A stretch of 8,092 bases of DNA, from positions 1 to 8,092 of the forward strand of contig JASKZZ010000482.1 of NCBI GenBank assembly GCA_030147335.1, read 5' to 3'. Made by a program: the position numbers and the translations under genes. Shown here piece after piece: positions 1 to 5,587 of the stretch. The notes beneath the pieces are model-generated. The model made no database searches. It saw nothing but the letters and a program-made list of their open reading frames with translations, and was not told the DNA's origin. Origin of the DNA: Herpetosiphonaceae bacterium. Its GTDB lineage: Bacteria > Chloroflexota > Chloroflexia > Chloroflexales > Kallotenuaceae. Position 1 is the first letter of the stretch. Each line of letters opens with the position of its first letter.

Positions 1-103
1 GCAGCTTGGTACAACGCCGTTGTATGTTGAAGCGGTGCCAGAAGGAGCGCTGCTGCTCGTTCCACAAGAATATCAAGCAGCTAAGGAAACCACAGCAGCA
101 TGA
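1..103 (+). CDS. 3' end of an unidentified protein gene (partial)
   Basis: The frame starting at base 2 stays open from the window edge to a TGA at 101-103 and encodes 33 residues, beginning QLGTTPLYVEAVPEGALLLV and ending in AAKETTAA. The stop overlaps the ATG of the next gene as ATGA, the usual sign of two translationally coupled genes, and this supports the frame being real. The residues alternate hydrophobic and turn-forming positions, then give a polar alanine-rich tail, as at the end of a soluble beta-rich domain. Nothing in so short a tail identifies the family, so I give no function. It probably shares an operon with the zinc-ribbon membrane protein that follows. Confidence 0.6.
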   Translation, partial: QLGTTPLYVEAVPEGALLLVPQEYQAAKETTAA

Positions 104-462
104 ACAACTTCAGCGGTTCACCACATATTACCAACCAACGACGGTATTTGACGGTGGCCGTGTCTTGTTCTGTTGTTCCAATCCTACTTATCGTACTGCT
201 GCCTGAACCACTGCGTAGCCGGGTGTTGCCGATTGCGGCTGTGTTTGTGCCACATGCGCTGTTGTATGGCCTGGCTTTTTTGTTGCTGGGGTTGGAATGG
301 GTATGGAACATTTTACGAAAACCGAGCAGTCCCATTATTAGCTGTCCCGCATGTCATACCACAGAAGAGCCATATCGTCGCTTTTTCGTAACGCGGGTAA
401 CGTCGCAGATTGTGCGAGTTCATTGTCCAGAGTGCCACGAACGCTGGATGGAACGACGATAA
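100..462 (+). CDS. small membrane protein with C-terminal zinc ribbon
   Basis: This encodes a 120-residue protein that I do not recognise as a named family. After a polar N-terminus it has two hydrophobic segments, about residues 17-35 and 42-71, separated by a short charged turn (PEPLRSR). A C-terminal segment of about 48 residues carries CPAC (Cys82, Cys85) and CPEC (Cys109, Cys112). Two CxxC knuckles 23 residues apart are typical of a zinc ribbon. Positive charge after the second helix (LRKP) suggests that both ends face the cytoplasm, with the ribbon at the membrane surface. The ATG overlaps the stop of the upstream gene, and an AAGGA at 83-87 may serve as its Shine-Dalgarno, though the 12-base spacing is long. 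Translational coupling is therefore likely. A hairpin lies six bases after the stop. A regulatory or scaffolding role is possible, but the sequence does not show one. Confidence 0.8.
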   Translation: MNNFSGSPHITNQRRYLTVAVSCSVVPILLIVLLPEPLRSRVLPIAAVFVPHALLYGLAFLLLGLEWVWNILRKPSSPIISCPACHTTEEPYRRFFVTRVTSQIVRVHCPECHERWMERR

Positions 463-492
463 AACAAGGCCCTTGGCACAACGCCAAGGGCC
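461..492 (-). terminator. perfect hairpin between converging units
   Basis: A 10-bp perfect stem (GGCCCTTGGC at 468-477, GCCAAGGGCC at 483-492) encloses a 5-base loop. Read on the minus strand, the stem is followed by TTGTTTTA, a reasonable U-tract. It lies just past the metQ remnant stop at 507, so it looks like the original metQ terminator. On the plus strand it begins six bases after the zinc-ribbon gene stop but is not followed by a T-run, so plus-strand termination would be weaker. With the met operon broken, its present use may be mainly for the plus-strand gene. Confidence 0.75.
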
Positions 493-506
493 TGCTGCTT
501 CCTTAT

Positions 507-805
507 CTAAAACGCTGCAACGACCGCGCCGCTGTACTTGTCCTCAATAAACTTTTTAACCTCGTGCTAGGTTAGCAGCTTCGCGAGCTGCTGCACATTC
601 GGTTCTGCCTCGCGATTTTTTAGCACCGTTAACACATTAGCGTAAGGGTTGTTTTGCTCCGCCGCAAGTGCATGCGCGTCCTGTGCCGGCTTAAAATCTC
701 GGCTTGCTTGACCAGCAGGCTCTCGCCATCCAGCGCTACGACCTCGCGCGATCCCTGGCGGTATATTTTTGTGATGTTTGCAAGTGAATCAACGGTTATA
801 CCCAT
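507..805 (-). pseudogene. metN-metQ deletion remnant (methionine ABC transporter)
   Basis: Read on the minus strand, bases 805 to about 692 encode the N-terminus of a MetN-type ABC ATPase. It begins MGITVDSLANITK, continues IYRQGSREVVALDG, and ends at KQAEI, just where the Walker A region should follow. At about 690-700 the homology jumps to another frame. Bases 701 to 507 then encode the C-terminus of a MetQ/NlpA-type methionine-binding lipoprotein: FKPAQDAH, NNPYANVLTV, VQQLAKLL, then HEVKKFIEDKYSGAVVAAF and a stop at 507-509. An in-frame TAG at 567-569 interrupts the MetQ part. The MetN frame runs on for about 20 unrelated codons to a TAA at 629-631. Assuming the usual metN-metI-metQ order, most of metN, all of metI and most of metQ are missing. 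No product should work: Walker A and B, the permease and the ligand-binding lobes are all absent. It lies directly after the cysK terminator. Identification rests on recalled family consensus, not an alignment. Confidence 0.85.
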
Positions 806-836
806 AAATAAAAGTGCTTCCGGTGAGGAAGCACTT
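804..836 (-). terminator. rho-independent terminator after cysK
   Basis: A perfect 10-bp stem (812-821 with 827-836, AAGTGCTTCC pairing with GGAAGCACTT) has a 5-base loop. On the minus strand it runs straight into TTTTATTTAT, a good U-tract, about 80 bases past the cysK stop. This is the cysK terminator. The first ATG of the metN remnant lies at the end of the U-tract, leaving no room for a promoter or ribosome site between them. Plus-strand sequence past the stem (GTTCTTGTTTG) is also T-rich, so some plus-strand termination is possible. Confidence 0.85.
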
Positions 837-916
837 GTTCTTGTTTGTCCTGTTGTTCGTGTTCTTATTGTCGGTCTTTGACCAGCGGCAACATTGTCAT
901 CACTTGTAGATGATGT

Positions 917-1846
917 TTATACTTCTTCGTACAACGGCGTCGATAGATAGCGCTCACCATTGGATGGCGCGATAAAGACGATCAGCTTGCCAGCGTTTTC
1001 GGGTCGTCGGCCTACCTCAAGCGCAGCCCAAGCCGCAGCGCCGCCGGAGATACCAAGCAGCAAGCCTTCTTCTCGACCGAAGCGTCGGGCCGTTGCAAAG
1101 GCTTGGTCGTTCGATACCGCTATAACCTCATCAAACGCGTCACGGTTCAGCACGTCGGGTACGAAGCCGGCGCCAATACCTTGAATTTTGTGCGGTCCCG
1201 GCTTGCCGCCCGATAACACAGGTGATGCCTCCGGCTCGATAGCAATCGCATTGAATTCCGGCTTGCGCGCCTTGAGTACATCGCTGACGCCAGTGATGGT
1301 GCCGCCAGTGCCCACGCCGGCAATCAAAATATCAATCTTGCCGTCGGTGTCGGCCCACAACTCCTCGGCGGTAGTACGACGATGAACTTCGGGATTTGCC
1401 GCGTTCTTGAACTGCTGCGGTATAAAGCTGTTTTCAAGCTCGGCGACAATGCTTTCGGCCTGTCGGATCGCGCCGCCCATGCCTTCGGTACCGGGTGTCA
1501 GCACAAGCTCAGCACCATACGCCTTGAGCAGCTTACGACGTTCGAGGCTCATTGTTTCGGGCATGGTCAAAATCAAGCGATAGCCTTTGGCCGCTGCGAC
1601 CATCGCCAGCGCAATGCCGGTGTTGCCGCTCGTCGGTTCGACCAACGTCGTCTCGCCGGGCTTGATCAGGCCAGCTTGCTCTGCTGCCTCGATCATCGCC
1701 AATCCAATGCGGTCCTTGACGGAGCCGCCAGGATTGAAGAACTCAAGCTTAGCTAAGATTATCGCCTGGGTGTCATTCAACTTACCCAGCTTAACCAGCG
1801 GTGTTCGACCTATTGTTTCGGTAATGTTTTCAAAAATCCGTGCCAT
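917..1846 (-). CDS. cysK: cysteine synthase A (O-acetylserine sulfhydrylase)
   Basis: This 309-residue cytoplasmic enzyme depends on pyridoxal phosphate and makes L-cysteine from O-acetylserine and sulfide. It has the full fold-type II layout. NPGGSVKDR carries the Schiff-base lysine, Lys44. The substrate-binding loop TSGNTG is at residues 72-77. QFKNAANPEVHRRTT is the conserved post-loop segment. GVGTGGT is the glycine-rich phosphate-binding loop, followed by the C-terminal GISGGAA and SNGERYLSTPLY. Length matches bacterial CysK. A cystathionine beta-synthase-like or O-phosphoserine-using relative cannot be fully excluded, but there are no extra domains. The ATG at 1846 starts the conserved N-terminus (ARIFENITETIGRTPLV), although no good Shine-Dalgarno precedes it. 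A possible promoter is at 1881-1908 and a clear terminator at 804-836, so it is probably transcribed alone. Downstream lie the ruins of a methionine transporter, consistent with a former sulfur amino-acid locus. Confidence 0.95.
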   Translation of the reverse strand: MARIFENITETIGRTPLVKLGKLNDTQAIILAKLEFFNPGGSVKDRIGLAMIEAAEQAGLIKPGETTLVEPTSGNTGIALAMVAAAKGYRLILTMPETMSLERRKLLKAYGAELVLTPGTEGMGGAIRQAESIVAELENSFIPQQFKNAANPEVHRRTTAEELWADTDGKIDILIAGVGTGGTITGVSDVLKARKPEFNAIAIEPEASPVLSGGKPGPHKIQGIGAGFVPDVLNRDAFDEVIAVSNDQAFATARRFGREEGLLLGISGGAAAWAALEVGRRPENAGKLIVFIAPSNGERYLSTPLYEEV

Positions 1847-1880
1847 AATTGCACCATATTGTTATGTTTGTTGTGCAAGA

Positions 1881-1908
1881 ATATTATCATACTAGACGCA
1901 AAATTCAA
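1881..1908 (-). promoter_or_regulatory. possible cysK promoter
   Basis: On the minus strand TTGAAT (1908-1903) lies 16 bases before TAATAT (1886-1881), in an AT-rich patch. This would give a leader of about 28 bases before the cysK ATG. Each box matches four of six consensus bases, so this is a suggestion only. The rest of the 136-base gap between cysK and the asparaginase gene (1847-1982) shows no terminator or other element that I can support. Confidence 0.35.
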
Positions 1909-1982
1909 GCGCCATTTGGCCTACAGCTGAAGAATCAAGAACCAGGGATCGAGAATAGCGAGATGTCGTACAGGGGTAATAG

Positions 1983-2897
1983 TTACAATTGGATACTGCT
2001 GCTATGAATAATTGCGGCGACTGGCTCGGTTGAGGAGTGCCGATGGGCAAATGCCATGCGCGGCGTATTATGCGCAATGCCAATCGAGCCATCACGGTGC
2101 ATAACAATGCAGCCTGCAGCGCCACCCGTTCGACGCGCCATATTCTCAATCGATGTTTGAGCTGCCGCTTGAGCAGATATACCTTGCGCCATACTGTCAA
2201 CCGTCCCTTTGGATAGCACAACCCGCATAATCGCTTCGCCAAGCCCAGTCGCACAGCACGCGCCTACCTCGTTGTCGGCGTAAAATCCGCAGCCTACAAG
2301 AGGAGCGTCGCCTACGCGACCAGGCAGCTTATTTGGTGTACCGCCAGTTGAAATTGCAGCCGCAATGTTGCCATGTTCATCCAGGGCAAGTGCGCCAACC
2401 GTATCATGGGCGCGAAACGAATCGGCAATAGCGAACGTCGGGTCTGCTTGCGCGCGTCGCCAGCGTTCAAGCTCGCGTTCAACGACCAGCTCAAGTGGAT
2501 GGCACATCGGTAGCCCAAGCTTGGACGCAATCTCTTCGGCGCCACTACCGACTACCATGACATGTTCGGTTGTCAAAATGTGCCGCGCCAGTTGTATAGG
2601 ATTACGCACATGCGCCAGCGCCGCTACAGCACCGACATTGAGCGTGCGGCCGTCCATGATCGCGGCATCCATCTCCACTTGACCGGCAGCGTTGAGAAAT
2701 GAGCCAACGCCCGCGTCAAACGTCGGATCGTTCTCAAGTACCTGTATCGCCGCTTCACAAGAGTCGAGCGCGGACGCCCCGTTGTGCAACAGCTCCCATC
2801 CGGCATTGAGCGCGGCGCGGACACCATGGATGTGTGCCTCAACCTCATCATCGGGAATGGCCCAAGCGCCACCATGAATCACCAGTGATATTGGCAT
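1983..2897 (-). CDS. isoaspartyl peptidase / L-asparaginase (plant-type, Ntn hydrolase)
   Basis: This 304-residue protein belongs to the plant-type asparaginase family. Its members hydrolyse L-asparagine and remove beta-aspartyl residues from isoaspartyl dipeptides after cutting themselves into alpha and beta subunits. The N-terminus VIHGGAWAIP and the middle DAGVGSFLNAAGQVEMDA are family signatures. The autocleavage site is HDTVGALALD, giving Thr166 as the new N-terminal nucleophile. Expected active-site residues follow at constant spacing: Thr184 (STGG), Arg194 and Asp197 (GRVGDAPL), Thr217 and Gly218 (ATGLGE). Relative to the E. coli enzyme these all sit 13 positions earlier, as I recall its numbering. 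There is no signal peptide, so it should be cytoplasmic. Start choice is supported by GAGGA on the minus strand (within 2903-2909), about 7 bases before ATG. It lies 94 bases after the BrkB-family gene on the same strand, and co-transcription is possible because I see no terminator between them. Confidence 0.93.
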   Translation of the reverse strand: MPISLVIHGGAWAIPDDEVEAHIHGVRAALNAGWELLHNGASALDSCEAAIQVLENDPTFDAGVGSFLNAAGQVEMDAAIMDGRTLNVGAVAALAHVRNPIQLARHILTTEHVMVVGSGAEEIASKLGLPMCHPLELVVERELERWRRAQADPTFAIADSFRAHDTVGALALDEHGNIAAAISTGGTPNKLPGRVGDAPLVGCGFYADNEVGACCATGLGEAIMRVVLSKGTVDSMAQGISAQAAAQTSIENMARRTGGAAGCIVMHRDGSIGIAHNTPRMAFAHRHSSTEPVAAIIHSSSIQL

Positions 2898-2991
2898 ACG
2901 TGTTCCTCACAACTTACAGTTTGTCACGGTTAAGCACGTCTAAGATGAGCGCTGCTAACGGATGAGCGGTTTTAAGCATACGGCAAAACGA

Positions 2992-4032
2992 TCAGCGCGT
3001 GAATATACTGCGCAGAAACCGGCCCATGCCCAAGACGAGCGCTACGCTGGCCAGGCCGATCATCCCAAGTGCGCCGAGTGTTATGCCCGCCCCACCGGAG
3101 ATGAGTCGGGAAGGCGAGGTTGCATAGGTGATGTTTGGTGACGAAACCGCCGTGATGTTCACGGGAGCGGTGCCGGAGATAAGCGATTTGGTTTGAACTC
3201 GGCTGCCATAGCGCCGTGCGTAGACATTGGTGAACTCTCCCCCAACAAAAAGAACTTGGGAGGAAAGATATACCCACGCGACGAGCGCCAACGTTGATCC
3301 GACTGCGCCATAATCTTTGTAGCTGCTGAGCGCAATATAGAAAGCGATTGCTGACTGGAGCATTGTCCATAGGATCGCCGTTAAGACCGCGCCAAGCCAA
3401 ACATCACGCCACGCCACATATGTTCGTGGTAGATACTTAAACAACAGTGCGAAAATTGCCGTCAGTACAGTTAAGTTGAAGAAGATTTGAGTTGTGCGCC
3501 ACACGAGTACACCGCCGGGTAGTGCATTCGTGAAGTCACCAAGTATCGACAGTACAGCGCTGATAATCATCGACACGAGCAACAAGAATGTGCCCGACAG
3601 CACAAGCGCGAACGAGAATAGCGTTGATTTCATGAAGGCGAGCGGTCCGCCACTTGATGGCGCTTCCACTTGCCAGATTATATTGAAGGCACTGACCAGC
3701 TCGCCAAAAACCCACGACGCTCCCAGCAGCAACGTGATCGTGCCAATAATGCCCGAAGCTCGGCGTGTTTCGACTGCCGCATCCAGTGCGGCTACGAAAT
3801 CTTCACGAAAACCACCGGTAACGCTGGCGAGGGCATCAAGAATAACATCTCGTGCGCCGTCGGAGTTGAGCAGCAGCAGCCGCAAGATAGAAAGCGCAAC
3901 CAGTATCAGTGGAAACAACGAAAACAGCGTGTAGTACGATAAGGACGCGCCGAGTCGTGTACAGTTATCCGCGTTCCACTTACTGAACGTTTCTTTGAGC
4001 AAGGAAAATAATTTGATCTGGCGCAACTGCAT
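2992..4032 (-). CDS. YihY/BrkB-family inner membrane protein
   Basis: This 346-residue multi-spanning membrane protein belongs to the YihY/BrkB (formerly 'ribonuclease BN') family, whose transport or envelope role is unsettled. The family opening is present: an amphipathic N-terminus, then NADNCTRLGASLSYYTLFSLFPLIL at residues 20-44. The middle segment GASWVFGELVSAFNIIWQVE and the late SYKDYGAVGSTLALVAWVYLSSQVLFVGGEFTNVYARRYG are also typical. Hydrophobic helices lie at about 33-53, 95-115, 136-162, 183-200, 210-233 and 243-266. Beyond the family core (about residue 278) there is a polar Ser/Thr-rich linker and a seventh hydrophobic segment at about 317-336, ending in basic residues. The start is supported by TAGGAA (minus strand, 4043-4038), five bases before the ATG at 4032. 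It is transcribed divergently from the phosphatase gene and is first in a minus-strand run with the asparaginase gene. The older tRNA-processing name 'rbn' should not be applied to it. Confidence 0.92.
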   Translation of the reverse strand: MQLRQIKLFSLLKETFSKWNADNCTRLGASLSYYTLFSLFPLILVALSILRLLLLNSDGARDVILDALASVTGGFREDFVAALDAAVETRRASGIIGTITLLLGASWVFGELVSAFNIIWQVEAPSSGGPLAFMKSTLFSFALVLSGTFLLLVSMIISAVLSILGDFTNALPGGVLVWRTTQIFFNLTVLTAIFALLFKYLPRTYVAWRDVWLGAVLTAILWTMLQSAIAFYIALSSYKDYGAVGSTLALVAWVYLSSQVLFVGGEFTNVYARRYGSRVQTKSLISGTAPVNITAVSSPNITYATSPSRLISGGAGITLGALGMIGLASVALVLGMGRFLRSIFTR

Positions 4033-4061
4033 AATCGTTCCTACACATGTAAAAGTATCTA

Positions 4062-4091
4062 GTTATAGTTGCTGTAGCATCATTTTTGCCA
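4062..4091 (-). promoter_or_regulatory. possible promoter of the BrkB-family gene
   Basis: On the minus strand TATAAC (4067-4062) matches five of six -10 bases and would give a leader of about 23 bases carrying the Shine-Dalgarno. The best -35 at 18 bases is TGGCAA (4091-4086), only three of six. It is the reverse complement of the -35 box used by the opposing promoter, so the two units may compete for the site. Confidence 0.35.
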
Positions 4092-4114
4092 GCAGCTTGG
4101 CTCAAATGTACAAT
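4086..4114 (+). promoter_or_regulatory. sigma-70-type promoter of the phosphatase gene
   Basis: TTGCCA (4086-4091) and TACAAT (4109-4114) lie 17 bases apart, each close to consensus, with TG immediately before the -10 box. The predicted start near 4121 would give a leader of about 23 bases containing GAGGAG (4125-4130). This is the best-formed promoter in the window by eye. Confidence 0.6.
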
Positions 4115-4143
4115 ATCTGTGGTAGAGGAGTAACAAGTACGCT

Positions 4144-4740
4144 ATGTATATACCACCTGGAGCCTTTCGTGCCCGCTCCCGCATGTTTGTCCGCTGGCGT
4201 CGTTGGCAGCGTCGTCGTCGTCCCCATCTGCCGCCAAACGCCGCGCCGATCACGTCGCAGCTCGTTGTCGGTGGATTTATTGATGTTGATGACTGGGAAC
4301 AGCTTGTTGCGCTTGGTGTTAGCGTGGTTGTTAGCTTACAGGCAGAACGGCATGATGAGGACGCATTCGGTGATCTCCAGCCCGATGGCTACTTGCGGCT
4401 GCCAACGCTTGATCACACAGCGCCAACCTTAGCCCAGCTCCGTATGGGCGCTGCGTTTATCGATGAGTCGGTACGTTCGGGTAAACGAGTGCTGGTACAT
4501 TGTCACGCTGGCATTGGTCGTTCGACATTACTTTGTACCTGTTATCTGATCTACGCCGGGATGAGTGTTGACGAAGCTTGGCAAACGGTCAAGGAAAAGC
4601 GTCCAATCGCGCACCTGAATGGATTGCAACGAACCGCACTGGCCGAATTTACCACAACGATCCAGCAAGAGCGCGCTGCGATAAGCGTGCCAGTCGATGG
4701 GCCAACGCCCGATACCCATATCTTTGGATCACAATCCTGA
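4144..4740 (+). CDS. dual-specificity protein phosphatase-like protein
   Basis: This encodes a 198-residue cysteine-dependent phosphatase of the dual-specificity (DSP/PTP) superfamily. The signature HCxxGxxRS is present as HCHAGIGRS, giving nucleophile Cys120 and phosphate-binding Arg126. A general-acid aspartate is likely Asp90 in LPTLDHTAP. The domain opens with LVVGGFIDVDDWEQLVALGV (about residues 40-59) and continues VVVSLQAE, a layout like other prokaryotic DSPs. Helix AFIDESVRSGKRVLVHC leads into the loop. Before the domain there is a strikingly arginine-rich stretch, residues 9-26 (10 Arg in 18), which could bind nucleic acid, acidic lipid or polyphosphate. The C-terminal 25 residues are a polar tail. 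Substrate could be phosphoprotein, nucleotide, phosphoinositide or RNA cap-like phosphate, and the sequence does not decide. The ATG used is 13 bases after GAGGAG (long spacing). An alternative start at 4183 would remove about half of the arginine-rich region, including its first residues, but lacks a better ribosome site. Confidence 0.85.
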   Translation: MYIPPGAFRARSRMFVRWRRWQRRRRPHLPPNAAPITSQLVVGGFIDVDDWEQLVALGVSVVVSLQAERHDEDAFGDLQPDGYLRLPTLDHTAPTLAQLRMGAAFIDESVRSGKRVLVHCHAGIGRSTLLCTCYLIYAGMSVDEAWQTVKEKRPIAHLNGLQRTALAEFTTTIQQERAAISVPVDGPTPDTHIFGSQS

Positions 4741-4782
4741 TCAAAGGTACAGGCTTAGATTGCATCTGAGGTTGCGACGTGG

Positions 4783-4791
4783 TGCTATAGT
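4783..4791 (+). promoter_or_regulatory. extended -10 promoter of the superoxide dismutase gene
   Basis: TGCTATAGT is an extended -10 box (TGn followed by TATAGT, five of six). No good -35 box stands at 17-18 bases, as expected for this promoter type. The start near 4798 would give a leader of about 28 bases. The dismutase gene therefore looks transcribed independently of the phosphatase gene 85 bases upstream. No terminator is visible between the two, so readthrough is also possible. Confidence 0.5.
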
Positions 4792-4825
4792 GTTGCTAAG
4801 GAGCTATTTTACAGGAGGATACACA

Positions 4826-5440
4826 ATGGCTCATGAACTTCCACCACTGCCGTATGCGTATGATGCGCTCGAACCACACATCGATAAGGAAACGATGACA
4901 CTGCACCATGACAAGCATCATCAGGCCTACGTTAACAACTTGAACACGGCACTCGAAAAATATCCTGACTTGCAGGGCAAGAGCGCCGAAGAGTTGATTC
5001 GCGATCTTAACAGCGTGCCTGAGGATATTCGGATGGCCGTCCGCAACAACGGCGGCGGTCATGTCAACCACACCATGTTCTGGGAAATTATGGGTCCCAA
5101 TGGTGGTGGACAGCCAACTGGCGCAATTGCTGACGCGATTAATCAGACATTTGGCAGCTTCGACGATTTCAAGAAGCAGTTCAACGATGCTGGCGTAAAG
5201 CGCTTTGGCAGCGGTTGGGTCTGGCTTGTACGGAGCAGCGGTGGTCAGCTCCAAATTACAAGCACGCAAAATCAGGATAATCCTCTAAGCGAAGGCCATA
5301 CTCCCATCCTCGGTAACGATGTGTGGGAACACGCGTATTATCTCAAATACCAAAATCGCCGTCCGGATTATCTCAGTGCGTGGTGGAACACGATTAACTG
5401 GGACGAGATTAATCGGCGCTTTGGGCAGGGCAATAGCTAG
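4826..5440 (+). CDS. sodA: superoxide dismutase, Mn/Fe family (Mn-type)
   Basis: This 204-residue cytoplasmic enzyme converts superoxide to oxygen and hydrogen peroxide. The N-terminus HELPPLPYAYDALEPHID and helix TLHHDKHHQAYVNNLN are family hallmarks. The four metal ligands are all present: His27, His82 (in HVNHTMFWE), Asp165 and His169 (in DVWEHAYYLKY). Gly77 before the second ligand and Gln150 in NQDNPL point to manganese or cambialistic use rather than iron only; this is inference from residue type. There is no signal peptide. The open frame reaches back to an ATG at 4697, inside the phosphatase gene, but the true start is 4826. It has a near-perfect AGGAGG at 4813-4818 with 7 bases of spacing, the family N-terminus begins here, and the upstream codons give unrelated sequence. 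It has its own promoter and a strong terminator at 5464-5496. High expression is likely. Confidence 0.96.
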   Translation: MAHELPPLPYAYDALEPHIDKETMTLHHDKHHQAYVNNLNTALEKYPDLQGKSAEELIRDLNSVPEDIRMAVRNNGGGHVNHTMFWEIMGPNGGGQPTGAIADAINQTFGSFDDFKKQFNDAGVKRFGSGWVWLVRSSGGQLQITSTQNQDNPLSEGHTPILGNDVWEHAYYLKYQNRRPDYLSAWWNTINWDEINRRFGQGNS

Positions 5441-5463
5441 GCTCTTTGAATTGTGCATGAATA

Positions 5464-5496
5464 ACGGCAGGTTGCATAAACCTGCCGTATTTTTTG
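5464..5496 (+). terminator. rho-independent terminator after sodA
   Basis: A perfect 10-bp stem (ACGGCAGGTT at 5464-5473, AACCTGCCGT at 5479-5488) with a 5-base loop is followed by ATTTTTTG. It starts 23 bases after the dismutase stop. The remaining bases to 5587 hold no promoter or other element that I can support. Confidence 0.93.
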
Positions 5497-5587
5497 TTGT
5501 GATGCTTGGTTTGAAGACCATGGACGCAGTATTCAACATATACGACCATTCCTGCCCTTATCCGCAACGCTAGCGTGGCAACAAACT

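Noticed and set aside
572..592. Inverted repeat around GCAGCTTCGCGAGCTGC, a possible hairpin or protein site.
   Set aside because: Only five paired bases flank the centre, and the bases are fully explained as MetQ codons for QQLAKLL.
654..881. A 75-codon plus-strand open frame in the cysK upstream-left region.
   Set aside because: It is the antisense of the metN-metQ remnant and the cysK terminator. Its protein has no recognisable character.
880..916. A short hairpin (TCATC/GATGA) just after the cysK stop, a possible first terminator.
   Set aside because: The stem is only five base pairs and no U-tract follows. The strong hairpin at 812-836 explains termination.
1811..1857. A 15-codon frame on the minus strand (ATG at 1857, ending TAG) overlapping the cysK start out of frame, a possible regulatory leader peptide.
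   Set aside because: It has no Shine-Dalgarno and no run of cysteine or other diagnostic codons, and short overlapping frames of this kind are expected by chance.
1892..2254. A 120-codon minus-strand open frame overlapping the asparaginase 3' end.
   Set aside because: It lies mostly inside the asparaginase gene in another frame, has no domain, and is not supported by a ribosome site.
2944..2968. Direct repeat GATGAGCG at 2944-2951 and 2961-2968, a possible operator before the asparaginase gene.
   Set aside because: Two 8-base copies are within chance expectation, and I found no promoter nearby to relate them to.
4697..4825. An N-terminal extension of superoxide dismutase starting inside the phosphatase gene.
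   Set aside because: The added residues are unlike the family, and a perfect Shine-Dalgarno with a conserved N-terminus marks 4826 as the start.
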